A stretch of DNA of 32,556 nucleotides, from the IMG/VR virus record IMGVR_UViG_3300050014_001325, positions 1-32,556 of that record. One strand, written 5' to 3'. The translations under genes and the position numbers were made by a program. This stretch comes from a virus. The notes below the pieces were generated by a model. That model ran no database searches. It was not told the origin of the DNA and saw only the letters and a program-made list of their open reading frames with translations. Below are positions 1 to 6,381 of this stretch, piece after piece (within the stretch, counting starts at the first letter, position 1; every line of letters starts with the position of its first letter).

Positions 1-969
1 TCAGGCCTCGGGGGAGCCGACGAACAGCGGCAGGCCGGTTTGCTGGCGGGCAAAGGTGCAGGCCTCGTCAAAGGCATCCTTGAACACCCGATCATGGCGG
101 TACAGCTCGTAGCCCCAGACGATGCCAGCGGTGGTCTTGCGGTAGCGCAGGCGCACCACCACGCGGTAGCGGCTGCCATATTCGAAAACCGGAATGCCGA
201 TGCAGAACAGGTTGGGGACGTCCAGTTTTTCGCCGCTGCCATCGCGGTGTTCGGACTCGAAAGTCACCGACCCCGCGCCCGACGACAGGTTGACGACGCT
301 GGCCACCTTGCTGGATTCATGCACGGCCAAGCCGCGCGACAATTCCATCAGCAATTCCGGCCCGGCGAATTTGCCCTTCAACAGAGTGGTGATCTTCTGC
401 AATTCAAGATCGGGGGCGGACAATTCTCCGGTAAAGGTCGGCGGCGGCTGGATATCCAGCACCCGTTCTTCGATGAATTCGGCGAAGTCGGTCTGCGTCA
501 TCGGCTTTTCGTTGCTCTTGGTCCAGTGCCCCCACTCTTCCGCCAGCGGGAAGGAGTGAGTGGAGCGATGCTTACCAAAACGCGGAAGGGGGACGTGATC
601 CGAGTCGTTGCCGTCATGGGCATTGACCTGCTGGTGATAGTCCAACACCGCCGTCAGCGACGGTTTGTCGGTGTTCGGGTCGGCGAACAGCGCCGAGTCG
701 GCGTCTTTGAAGCGGTTGGTGTGGGCGATCAGCGAGTCCAGCGTCTTCATGGTGGCGGTGCCCTGCCGCCGTTCGGGGTTGCGGCGGTATTCGTCGATGA
801 ACTTCTTGATGCTTTCCGCCTGCACCCCGGCGGGGGTGGGGCGCAGAAGCACCTGAATGTCGCCAACATCGATGTCGGTCAGGGTCAGAAGGTCGGCGCC
901 ATACAGCGTCTTGACCAGATCGGCGACGGTTTGGGCGGTGTTGGGCTGGGTATCGATATCGGTGCTCAT
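1..969 (-). CDS. DUF2303 (YfdQ-like) phage protein
   Basis: A 322-residue protein with the character of the DUF2303/YfdQ family, found in early operons of many prophages and of unknown biochemical function. The central region (about residues 55-190) is rich in aromatic and charged residues and holds the family-like stretch from the TMKTLDSLI segment to the EEWGHWTKSNEKPM segment. An upstream in-frame start exists, but ATG at 969 is preferred because GAAAGGA sits about 8 bases before it and the extra 40 residues would overlap the neighbouring gene. It is the last visible gene of a six-gene minus-strand operon. Its stop codon is the first three bases of the window, so the protein is complete. 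Family assignment is by recognition of sequence style; function is unknown. Confidence 0.75.
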   Translation of the reverse strand: MSTDIDTQPNTAQTVADLVKTLYGADLLTLTDIDVGDIQVLLRPTPAGVQAESIKKFIDEYRRNPERRQGTATMKTLDSLIAHTNRFKDADSALFADPNTDKPSLTAVLDYHQQVNAHDGNDSDHVPLPRFGKHRSTHSFPLAEEWGHWTKSNEKPMTQTDFAEFIEERVLDIQPPPTFTGELSAPDLELQKITTLLKGKFAGPELLMELSRGLAVHESSKVASVVNLSSGAGSVTFESEHRDGSGEKLDVPNLFCIGIPVFEYGSRYRVVVRLRYRKTTAGIVWGYELYRHDRVFKDAFDEACTFARQQTGLPLFVGSPEA

Positions 970-986
970 CGGTGGGTGTCCTTTCG

Positions 987-1358
987 TTAAACGGCTTTGA
1001 TAGTGCTGCTGCCCATGTCGATGGTGCGCAACGGCAGTTCCTGCTGCCGGGGATTGGCCCGGCTCAGGTTGTTGTCGGGGGTGGACCACAGCACGGTGCG
1101 GCGGCGGGTGGTCTTCGGCGCGGTGATCTTGAAATCGCTTTGGACGTCAAAGACGCCATCGGCGAATTTCAGATCGATGGTCAGCACCAGCTTGCCCTTG
1201 GGCTTGCCGCCGTTCTCGGCGGCGTGGTTCTGCAAATCGGCGATCAGAGTTTTCATCTCATCGGTGATTTCGGCGTGCAGGGCGCCGTCTTCCAACGAGG
1301 TGACCAGCGTGGAAAAGCTGCGGATATCATGCGGAGAGGAGGCGGCAGGATCGGCCAT
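987..1358 (-). CDS. Conserved phage protein of unknown function
   Basis: A 123-residue protein of the left early operon. ATG at 1358 is chosen because AAAGGA lies just upstream; the longer in-frame reading would overlap the preceding gene. The N-terminal half looks helical and acidic (an ITDEMKTLIADLQNH-type segment). The C-terminal half looks like beta structure with a basic stretch (KITAPKTTRRR). I recognise the general style of a conserved alphaproteobacterial prophage protein but no domain with known activity. It sits 17 bases upstream of the DUF2303 gene and is probably co-transcribed with it. Confidence 0.7.
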   Translation of the reverse strand: MADPAASSPHDIRSFSTLVTSLEDGALHAEITDEMKTLIADLQNHAAENGGKPKGKLVLTIDLKFADGVFDVQSDFKITAPKTTRRRTVLWSTPDNNLSRANPRQQELPLRTIDMGSSTIKAV

Positions 1359-1377
1359 GGTCTGTCCTTTGCGGCGG

Positions 1378-1710
1378 TTAGAGATCAGCCCCGGCGGCAT
1401 GCGCCGCATGGGTGCAGCCGGGCTTGAGCCAGCCGGGGCGGCGGGCGATGGGGTGGACGCTGGCGCGCGGCAGGAGCGCGTTGAGCCCCAGGCGATGGCC
1501 GGTGGACCATTCGTCTTTCAACGCGGCGAGGTCGGCGAGCGGGTTGTCCTCGGCCGGCACCCCGGCCTTGGCGGCGGCGATGCCGGCGAACATGGCGAGG
1601 TAGCGGCGGTCGCAGGGTTCGATGGCGGCGCGGGCGTCGTCGGCCAATTGAGCGGCCTCGCCCCGCCGGTCGGCGGCGAGTGTGGCGGGGGTGATTTTGG
1701 GGAGCGGCAT
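1378..1710 (-). CDS. Small phage protein of unknown function
   Basis: A 110-residue Ala-rich protein. Its start codon overlaps the stop of the upstream gene by one base (TAATG, minus strand), which indicates translational coupling. The middle (about residues 15-70) is helical and acidic; the C-terminal third has several Pro, His and Trp residues and one Cys. There is no recognisable domain. Support is the overlap, the operon position and codon use like its neighbours. Confidence 0.6.
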   Translation of the reverse strand: MPLPKITPATLAADRRGEAAQLADDARAAIEPCDRRYLAMFAGIAAAKAGVPAEDNPLADLAALKDEWSTGHRLGLNALLPRASVHPIARRPGWLKPGCTHAAHAAGADL

Positions 1711-1901
1711 TACTGGGGTTCCTTGTCGAGGGTCGGCGCTGCGGCGATGACCAAGGCGCAGATCAAGCGGTCGAGGTTGCGCAAATCACCGGCGGTGACG
1801 CCGACGACGCGGGCGGTGTCGGGTAGATCGCCCGCCAAGGCGATGACGGATTTCGCCCGCTGTACATCGATGGGCGCGGTGGGAGGGTTTTCCGATCCCA
1901 T
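1710..1901 (-). CDS. Small phage protein of unknown function
   Basis: A 63-residue protein translated from ATG at 1901, one base after the TGA of the preceding gene (minus strand), and ending in a TAATG overlap with the next. Such tight packing on both sides supports a real gene. It is mostly hydrophobic and helical, with two Asp/Leu-rich segments (about residues 20-30 and 38-55). No domain recognised. Confidence 0.55.
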   Translation of the reverse strand: MGSENPPTAPIDVQRAKSVIALAGDLPDTARVVGVTAGDLRNLDRLICALVIAAAPTLDKEPQ

Positions 1902-1902
1902 G

Positions 1903-2130
1903 TCAGGGTCTCCAGAAAATGCTCTGCTGGCGCGCGGCAGGGGCGCGGCCAGGGTTGCGCGGGAACGGCAGCACCTCGGCGTTGGTCAGCGGGCGCGGCC
2001 CCTGCTCGGCGGCAAAGATGTCGGCCAAGCTGAGGTTGGTGGTCCAGACCCAAGAGCGCGAGCCTTCCGGCTGCCCGCCATGCATCGGCGCGGCGCGCGG
2101 GCCGGTGGCGGGGGGGCGATGATGGTTCAT
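1903..2130 (-). CDS. Small phage protein of unknown function
   Basis: A 75-residue Pro/Arg-rich protein with no Cys and three Trp. ATG at 2130 lies five bases after the TAA of the upstream gene; the downstream gene begins one base after its TGA. Position in the tightly packed minus-strand operon is the main evidence. The sequence looks largely disordered apart from about residues 28-45. A longer overlapping reading in another frame (1763-2251) was judged a shadow. Confidence 0.5.
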   Translation of the reverse strand: MNHHRPPATGPRAAPMHGGQPEGSRSWVWTTNLSLADIFAAEQGPRPLTNAEVLPFPRNPGRAPAARQQSIFWRP

Positions 2131-2135
2131 GCGGG

Positions 2136-2462
2136 TTACCGGGTCTGGACGAACAGGGCGAAGGGACCGTCCTCGTTGTCGGTCTTGAGGGCGAGGGTCC
2201 AGTCGGGCTTAACCGGGTGCCAGTCGGACAGTATGTTTTCCCCGTCTTCATGGCGGCGGATCAAGTCATCGTCGATGTCGCCTTGTTCATCGAAATTGAT
2301 GCGGATCAGCTCAAAGCCATGGTCGCGGGCGATCTTGGCCGCATCCTCGTTGGTCGCTGCCTCACCCAGGTAATGAAACATCGCCATCCCAACCGAGCCG
2401 TCCTCGTAAGCGATCATCGTCTCGGCGTCGGGCATGGTGCTCTGGTCAATTGTCGTGGTCAT
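2136..2462 (-). CDS. First gene of the left early operon, unknown function
   Basis: A 108-residue acidic protein starting at ATG 2462, preceded by a clear GGGAG ribosome binding site. The N-terminus has a Thr-rich start and an AYEDGSVGMAMFHY segment; the middle is helical (EDAAKIARDHGFELIRI), followed by an Asp-rich stretch. The overall style resembles small phage proteins that mimic DNA or bind host enzymes, but that is only a compositional remark; no domain is recognised. It is the promoter-proximal gene, about 95 bases downstream of the predicted operator-covered promoter, so it should be among the first proteins made on induction. Confidence 0.65.
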   Translation of the reverse strand: MTTTIDQSTMPDAETMIAYEDGSVGMAMFHYLGEAATNEDAAKIARDHGFELIRINFDEQGDIDDDLIRRHEDGENILSDWHPVKPDWTLALKTDNEDGPFALFVQTR

Positions 2463-2494
2463 TGCAAGGCTCCCTTCTCGGTCTCCCCCGAAAG

Positions 2495-2520
2495 GGCGAC
2501 CGGCTTTAAGGCCGGTCGCC
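2495..2520 (-). promoter_or_regulatory. Perfect 10-bp hairpin in the left-operon leader
   Basis: Arms GGCGACCGGC (2495-2504) and GCCGGTCGCC (2511-2520) pair perfectly around a 6-base loop. The hairpin lies in the predicted 5' leader of the minus-strand operon, about 30 bases before its first start codon. The transcript continues with CTTTC rather than a true U-tract, so it may act as an attenuator or RNA-binding site rather than a plain terminator. Confidence 0.55.
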
Positions 2521-2535
2521 GAGTTGAGGGAGGAG

Positions 2536-2555
2536 CACCCCGAATGGCCGGGGTG
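2536..2555 (-). promoter_or_regulatory. Second leader hairpin at the predicted 5' end of the left transcript
   Basis: CACCCCG (2536-2542) and CGGGGTG (2549-2555) pair perfectly with a 6-base loop. If the predicted promoter is right, transcription starts near 2557, so this stem would form the very 5' end of the RNA, 15 bases before the second hairpin. Confidence 0.45.
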
Positions 2556-2559
2556 TGAT

Positions 2560-2574
2560 TGGAATTTAATTCCA
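2560..2574. promoter_or_regulatory. Operator OL1 for the phage repressor (predicted)
   Basis: TGGAATTTAATTCCA is a perfect 7+1+7 palindrome. The identical 15-mer occurs at 4378-4392, between the repressor and the Cro-like gene, which is the classical place for a lambdoid operator. It overlaps the predicted -10 of the left promoter, where bound repressor would block transcription. Confidence 0.7.
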
Positions 2575-2592
2575 TAAGAGAAACGGGAGCAA
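2564..2592 (-). promoter_or_regulatory. Predicted left early promoter
   Basis: On the minus strand, TTGCTC (2587-2592) is followed after 17 bases by TTAAAT (2564-2569), a reasonable sigma-70-type pair. The -10 element lies inside the operator palindrome, consistent with repression in the lysogen. It would drive the six genes from 2462 leftwards. Confidence 0.45.
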
Positions 2593-2600
2593 GCTAAATG

Positions 2601-2615
2601 TGGAAAATAATTCCA
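2601..2615. promoter_or_regulatory. Operator OL2, variant half-site (predicted)
   Basis: TGGAAAATAATTCCA keeps both outer half-sites of the palindrome seen at 2560 and 4378 and differs only at two central positions. Its centre is 41 bp from OL1, about four helical turns, a spacing that suits cooperative binding of two repressor dimers on one face. Confidence 0.55.
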
Positions 2616-2732
2616 AAACGATTGCGCGGAAGGGGCGCGGCAGTGCCGGGCTTGTGCGAATGGCCGTTGTGATGGGGTGGAGTGGTGGCTATCGTGCCGG
2701 GATAATCAATCGCGCCAAGGAATGTCGCCACC

Positions 2733-3089
2733 ATGAAGAAGGCGTTGGTTTTGAGCTTGTCTCTGGCTGTTCTGGTGGGGGTAACGACTGATGCCGATGC
2801 GCGTAGCCGGAAGCATGCACATCATCACGGACATCATTCGGTGGGTAGCGGGGTTCCCGCTGAGCGTCAGGCCCGCTATCACTCCAGTCGTCGGCACGGT
2901 GGCGGTGTCGATGCCGACAACGAGTGCTCTGTTCCGGCTGGCGCTCCGCCCGACGCCATCCCGCAGCGGTCTTCAGCGATCCCGACGCCAGCGGGCGGCG
3001 GATTTCATCCAATGGAAATCCAGTCCTGTCCGCCGGCAGCGCCGGCAGCTATGAAGGCGGAAGCGGCGGCGAAGCCCCTTCGGAAATAA
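2733..3089 (+). CDS. Secreted His-rich small protein (putative moron)
   Basis: A 118-residue protein with a clear signal peptide: two Lys at the start, a hydrophobic core (about residues 4-17) and an ADA cleavage motif at about residue 23. The mature N-terminus carries a His cluster (HAHHHGHH, residues 28-35), which could bind metal. The rest is Pro/Ala/Gly-rich and probably disordered, with two Cys. AAGGA precedes the ATG at a suitable distance. It stands alone on the plus strand between the left operon and the immunity region, the usual place for lysogenic-conversion genes. No family recognised; the metal-binding idea rests only on composition. Confidence 0.6.
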   Translation: MKKALVLSLSLAVLVGVTTDADARSRKHAHHHGHHSVGSGVPAERQARYHSSRRHGGGVDADNECSVPAGAPPDAIPQRSSAIPTPAGGGFHPMEIQSCPPAAPAAMKAEAAAKPLRK

Positions 3090-3134
3090 CGGCGCGGCGC
3101 GGCGGGGTAAATCAGTAAGCCTGAAGACTGTGAC

Positions 3135-3608
3135 TCACGGCGTCGTTGCCTTGATATAAATCATCCGGGTCATCCCGCTTCCGCCCGGAAAGACTGATAT
3201 GCTGGTCAGTGGCACGGTCAGCGTTGCGCCGTTCACCATGGTTAAAGTCTCGCGCAGCCCGCTACGCCACTCCAGATTATCCGGACTGGCAAAATCTGGC
3301 TTGGTGGCTGCCAGCCCAATGGACTCTAATGCTGCGGGGCCGTAGGGCACGTTTTTCGGCGTGATGGTAATCCAGTCTGCGGCACCGGAAATATAGACCA
3401 CCTCGGTCCCGCCGGCATAATCACAGTGCTCGCCATACTTGCTTGCGCCGCACTTGACCGGCTTGCCCAGCACCTTGGCCACGGCCGATTTTTGTTCTCC
3501 CGCAATCGACGGCAGATCAAGCACAATTTTGCCAGCCACGGCGGCGCGTGACGCCAATCCAACGAACAACAGCAAAGCGACACCGCGACAAATTTCCGAA
3601 CGACGCAT
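3135..3608 (-). CDS. Exported protein of unknown function (putative moron)
   Basis: A 157-residue protein beginning at ATG 3608, with Arg at residues 2, 3 and 8, a hydrophobic core (about 9-19) and a signal-peptidase site after AVA (about residue 25). The mature part has two Cys (53 and 62) that could form a disulfide and a predicted beta-rich C-terminus ending in a YIKATTP-like strand. An upstream TTG is in frame, but the ATG gives a proper signal peptide. The gene lies downstream of the repressor on the same strand with AT-rich DNA between, so it may be expressed from the lysogen. No homologous family recognised; a periplasmic role is inferred from the signal peptide only. Confidence 0.65.
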   Translation of the reverse strand: MRRSEICRGVALLLFVGLASRAAVAGKIVLDLPSIAGEQKSAVAKVLGKPVKCGASKYGEHCDYAGGTEVVYISGAADWITITPKNVPYGPAALESIGLAATKPDFASPDNLEWRSGLRETLTMVNGATLTVPLTSISVFPGGSGMTRMIYIKATTP

Positions 3609-3736
3609 ATCCGCCACCAAGACCAGTTATAAATCAAAACAGTATATGTAAATAATATTTGTCTAGAGTGCGCAGCTTCAAACTATAGAATAGCATTATG
3701 CAAGTACTGTTTGTTTGGTCTCGCTTAATGATGCGT

Positions 3737-4321
3737 CTACGCGCGTTTGACCCACAGGACCGGCGCGGCCCATGACAGTTGCGCGTTTTCAATAGGATCG
3801 GCGTTGTAAGACAACAAAGTGAAGCGTTCGGGCTCGCTGCCCTTCACAACCTTTTTGACGTAACCGAGTCCTTCAGTCGTCAGGACAACGCAGTCTCGCC
3901 CAATGAATTGGGCAACTTCTGCCGCCGACACGCGTGAGCACAGCAGGTGATCGCCGGGGCGGTAGACCGGCGCCATTGAGGTTCCGCGCACGATCACCGC
4001 AATCGGGTCGTCGGCCTGCATATCCAGCGCCAGTTCGCCGAGCTGGGTATCCGCCGCCGGGATGAATGTCTCCCCGGCTCCCACATAGCCAACAACCGGC
4101 ACGGCTGATAGCTCGGGGCCGATACCGTCGCGCAGCCATGCGGAGTGGACTCCCAGGGTGCGGGCAAGGCGAGGAATGATGTCGCCGCGCGGCTGATCGA
4201 CCTTGCCTTGAATGTATTTGAAGACGCGCTGTTCGGGGACGTCGGCGCGGCGGGCAAGCTCCGTCTGCGACCATCCTTTCCGGCCTAAAGCCTTGAGCAA
4301 TCGGTGGTGCCATGGGTCCAT
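3737..4321 (-). CDS. CI/LexA-type phage repressor (HTH + S24 peptidase)
   Basis: A 194-residue two-domain repressor. Residues 5-66 form an XRE-type helix-turn-helix (GWSQTELARRADVPEQRVFKYIQ). Residues 74-194 form an S24 self-cleavage domain: cleavage site Ala82-Gly83 (VGYVGAGE), nucleophile Ser115 in RGTSMAP, and general base Lys at 156 or 157 in GLGYVKK. All elements for RecA-stimulated autocleavage are present, so the prophage should respond to SOS. Start choice: ATG at 4321 begins directly before the HTH. Longer readings (4393 or 4534) would put coding sequence across the operator and into the divergent gene; no start has a good ribosome binding site. It is divergent from the Cro-like gene with a shared operator at 4378-4392. 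Confidence 0.9.
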   Translation of the reverse strand: MDPWHHRLLKALGRKGWSQTELARRADVPEQRVFKYIQGKVDQPRGDIIPRLARTLGVHSAWLRDGIGPELSAVPVVGYVGAGETFIPAADTQLGELALDMQADDPIAVIVRGTSMAPVYRPGDHLLCSRVSAAEVAQFIGRDCVVLTTEGLGYVKKVVKGSEPERFTLLSYNADPIENAQLSWAAPVLWVKRA

Positions 4322-4369
4322 TGCCGCAAGGTGCGCGACGATGGGGGGGAGGGGTACGGAAAAAGCCTC

Positions 4370-4398
4370 TTGTCTTGTGGAATTTAATTCCATATCGT
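4370..4398 (+). promoter_or_regulatory. Predicted right early promoter
   Basis: TTGTCT (4370-4375), 17 bases, then TATCGT (4393-4398): each box matches four of six sigma-70 consensus positions. The operator palindrome fills the spacer. The expected start of transcription, about 4405, coincides with the ATG of the Cro-like gene at 4406, so that gene could be read from a leaderless transcript. Confidence 0.35.
4378..4392. promoter_or_regulatory. Operator OR for the phage repressor (predicted)
   Basis: TGGAATTTAATTCCA, identical to the site at 2560-2574, lies in the gap between the divergent repressor and Cro-like genes. Two perfect copies of a 15-bp AT-rich palindrome, both in front of early operons of a GC-rich phage, are unlikely by chance. 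Confidence 0.75.
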
Positions 4399-4405
4399 TC
4401 GGGCT

Positions 4406-4651
4406 ATGGCAACCGAATGGACTATCGACGGCATCATCAGGGTATGCGGAGGGGTCGGCATCATCGCCGATGCGCTGGGCCTGAGCGACAGCGCCGTCAA
4501 CAAAATGAAACGGAACGGCATTCTCGACCGGCATTGGTCAACCCTCATCGCGTTGGGGGACGGCAAGTTCGCCGCGACAGACCTGTTTGCCGCCAACGAG
4601 GTAACCCGTCGAGGCAGCATCGGTCCTAGCCCGAAGGATGGCGGGGCATGA
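4406..4651 (+). CDS. Cro-like DNA-binding protein (carph-isopro/YdaS-like)
   Basis: An 81-residue protein, first gene of the right early operon and divergent from the repressor. Residues 7-35 form a helix-turn-helix (IIRVCGGVGIIADALGLSDSAVNKMKR). They are followed by the NGILDRHWSTLIAL segment typical of small Cro/YdaS-like phage regulators annotated as carph-isopro domain proteins. Its probable role is to compete with the repressor at the shared operator and commit to lytic growth. There is no ribosome binding site upstream of the ATG, which fits the possible leaderless transcript. The size, position and fold all agree with a Cro function; operator specificity is inferred. Confidence 0.8.
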   Translation: MATEWTIDGIIRVCGGVGIIADALGLSDSAVNKMKRNGILDRHWSTLIALGDGKFAATDLFAANEVTRRGSIGPSPKDGGA

Positions 4652-4656
4652 CCGCA

Positions 4657-4845
4657 TCATCCCTCTGCCCGTTTCCGCAACGCCTTCACCGCCGCCGCCT
4701 GACGGTCTGCTTTTCGGGCGGCGTCGGGCTGGTTCAGGCGGCGGGCCTCGGCGGCGGATTGGCGGGCGGCGATTTCCGCGCGGGCGGCGACGACGTCAAG
4801 TCGGGCGTCGAGGGCGGAGCGGTCACGGGGCGGGGGCTGTGTCAT
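4657..4845 (-). CDS. Small helical protein encoded antisense between cro and the CII-like gene
   Basis: A 62-residue charged Ala/Arg-rich protein on the minus strand, predicted to be one long helix (ARLDVVAARAEIAARQSAAEA). ATG at 4845 is the natural start; the ribosome binding site is weak (GGTGGCGG). The third codon positions are strongly GC-biased in this frame. The plus strand also has an open frame (4648-4890) that overlaps the Cro-like gene by ATGA and the CII-like gene at its end, and its product is Gly-rich and less protein-like. I favour the minus-strand reading, but only moderately; both could be spurious. Confidence 0.4.
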   Translation of the reverse strand: MTQPPPRDRSALDARLDVVAARAEIAARQSAAEARRLNQPDAARKADRQAAAVKALRKRAEG

Positions 4846-4879
4846 GCCGCCACCATCTTGCAGCGGAGAGTTGAAAACC

Positions 4880-5326
4880 ATGTCCGATAGCATCCTTGTG
4901 GACGGCGACGCGCTCAAACGGGGTGTCGCCGACGCGTTGTCGCTCTATGTCGGCCCCGGCCGGCGGTTCTCGCGCGAGATGATGGCAAGCGCCACCGGTC
5001 AGGAAGTGCGCACCGTCAAGGGGCATTGCCTGGGCGAGGTGGTCCCCGGACTCGGCGCGATGTTCGCCTATCTGCGCGTGTTGCCGGTCGAGTTCGCCGA
5101 GCATGTGCTGAGCTTCGCCGGACTTGGCGGCGTGCGGCGGCTGGAAGCGGACAACGACGCGCGGCGGGTGATGGCGGAGGTGGCGGAGGGGTTGTCTGTC
5201 CTGGCCGGCGCCATGGCCGATGGGCATATCGATCATACGGAACGCCCCAAGGTCATCAAAGAATTGCGCGAAGCGGCGGTCGCGGCCGAAGGTTTCGCCG
5301 CCGATCTGGAGCGGGTCGGGCGATGA
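4880..5326 (+). CDS. CII-like phage regulatory protein
   Basis: A 148-residue protein from ATG 4880, preceded by GGAGAG. It resembles the phage CII/CP76 regulators of alphaproteobacterial and P2-like prophages. An N-terminal region (residues 8-50) contains the ATGQEVRTVKGHCLGEVVPGL segment, a plausible DNA-binding helix-turn-helix. It is followed by a conserved LPVEFAEHVLSFAGLGGVRRLE segment (about 70-92) and a C-terminal helical region with EVAEGLSVLAGAMADG that could mediate oligomerisation. Its place between cro and the replication genes is where CII genes sit. The stop overlaps the primase start (ATGA). Specific targets are not evident. Confidence 0.55.
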   Translation: MSDSILVDGDALKRGVADALSLYVGPGRRFSREMMASATGQEVRTVKGHCLGEVVPGLGAMFAYLRVLPVEFAEHVLSFAGLGGVRRLEADNDARRVMAEVAEGLSVLAGAMADGHIDHTERPKVIKELREAAVAAEGFAADLERVGR

Positions 5327-6381
5327 CGGCCGACCGGCGCTTTCCCGATTCTCTGCTGGATGACATTCGCGCCCGCGTGTCGCTGGTGACGCTGATCGGG
5401 CGGGATATCCGCTTGACCCGCCAGGGCCGCGAGCATGCCGGGTTGTGTCCGTTCCATTCCGAACGCTCCCCCAGCTTCACCGTGTCCGAAGAAAAGGGCT
5501 TCTTTCATTGCTTCGGCTGCGGGGCGCATGGCGATGCCTTCGGCTATCTGACGATGCGCGGGCGCAGCTTTATCGAGGCGGTCACCGAATTGGCCGATAT
5601 GGCCGGGGTGGCGGTCGAGGGAAGGCGTCCCTCGGCGCCGCTGGCTCCGATGGTCACGCGGCTGTCACCGGAGGATGTCGAGGCCGAACAGGCGGAAGAC
5701 ATCGACAAGGCGCGGGCGCTGTGGGCGTCCACCGTCGAAGGCCGGGGCAGCATCGTCGAGGTTTATCTGCGCGACGGGCGGGGGCTGGATTTGGACGCCA
5801 TCGGCGGCGTTCCCGCCTGCCTGCGCTTGGCCGGACGGCTGGACTATTGGGCGCGAGCCAAGGGCGGCGGAGAACTGCGCGTGGTGTGGAGCGGCCCGGC
5901 CATGGTGGCGCCGCTGGTGACACCCGACCGCCGCATCATCGGGGTACACCGAACATGGCTGCTGCCCGACGGCTCGGATCGGCTGAGGCAGGCCGAAGGC
6001 ATGGCCCTGAAAGGCAAGAAAATGCTGGGAACCCATTCCGGCGCGGTCATTCCCTTGGCGGGGCGTGCCGCGCGCATGCAAGGCGGCGAAGGCATCGAAA
6101 CCAGCCTCTCGGGCTGGTGCGCCGTGCCCGGCCTGCCGGCGGTCTGCCTGGGCAGTCTGGGCAATTTCTCGGGCCGCAAGGACGGCTCGGGCGGCTGGTC
6201 GCCCTGGCCGGGGCTGGCCGATTTCACATGGCTTGAAGACGCGGACGGCAAAGACCCCGCCGACATGCGCGGCAAGGTCGAACGCGGGATGCGCCGTCTG
6301 GTCGCGGCGGGTGTGACGGCGCGGCGGGCCATGCCGCCGCAGGGGATGGACATGAATGATTTGTATCGGAGGCGGGGATGA
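5323..6381 (+). CDS. DnaG-type primase, CHC2 zinc finger and toprim-like domain
   Basis: A 352-residue phage primase. Residues 8-80 hold a CHC2 zinc finger with ligands Cys42, His45, Cys63 and Cys66 (CPFHSERSPSF ... FHCFGCG). The middle is a linker; residues about 190-310 look like a Toprim_3-type catalytic domain, with the glutamate motif GGEGIETSLS (254-263) and acidic residues in WLEDADGKDPAD (303-314). It would synthesise RNA primers for phage replication, working with the SF3 helicase encoded downstream. It lacks the C-terminal helicase-interaction domain of full DnaG and is shorter than host primase. It overlaps both neighbours by ATGA, so it is part of a coupled early operon. Confidence 0.85.
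   Translation: MTADRRFPDSLLDDIRARVSLVTLIGRDIRLTRQGREHAGLCPFHSERSPSFTVSEEKGFFHCFGCGAHGDAFGYLTMRGRSFIEAVTELADMAGVAVEGRRPSAPLAPMVTRLSPEDVEAEQAEDIDKARALWASTVEGRGSIVEVYLRDGRGLDLDAIGGVPACLRLAGRLDYWARAKGGGELRVVWSGPAMVAPLVTPDRRIIGVHRTWLLPDGSDRLRQAEGMALKGKKMLGTHSGAVIPLAGRAARMQGGEGIETSLSGWCAVPGLPAVCLGSLGNFSGRKDGSGGWSPWPGLADFTWLEDADGKDPADMRGKVERGMRRLVAAGVTARRAMPPQGMDMNDLYRRRG

Noticed and set aside
40-990. Long plus-strand open frame (316 residues) opposite the DUF2303 gene
   Set aside because: It is antisense to a gene with a good ribosome binding site and recognisable family; the product is His/Gln/Gly-rich as expected for a GC-rich shadow.
997-2373. 458-residue plus-strand open frame opposite the left operon
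   Set aside because: No ribosome binding site or domain; the minus strand has five tightly coupled small genes over the same DNA.
2598-2791. Small plus-strand frames starting at ATG 2598 or GTG 2600
   Set aside because: They begin inside the OL2 operator region, one is only 24 codons, and the other runs into the His-rich gene; no support beyond an open frame.
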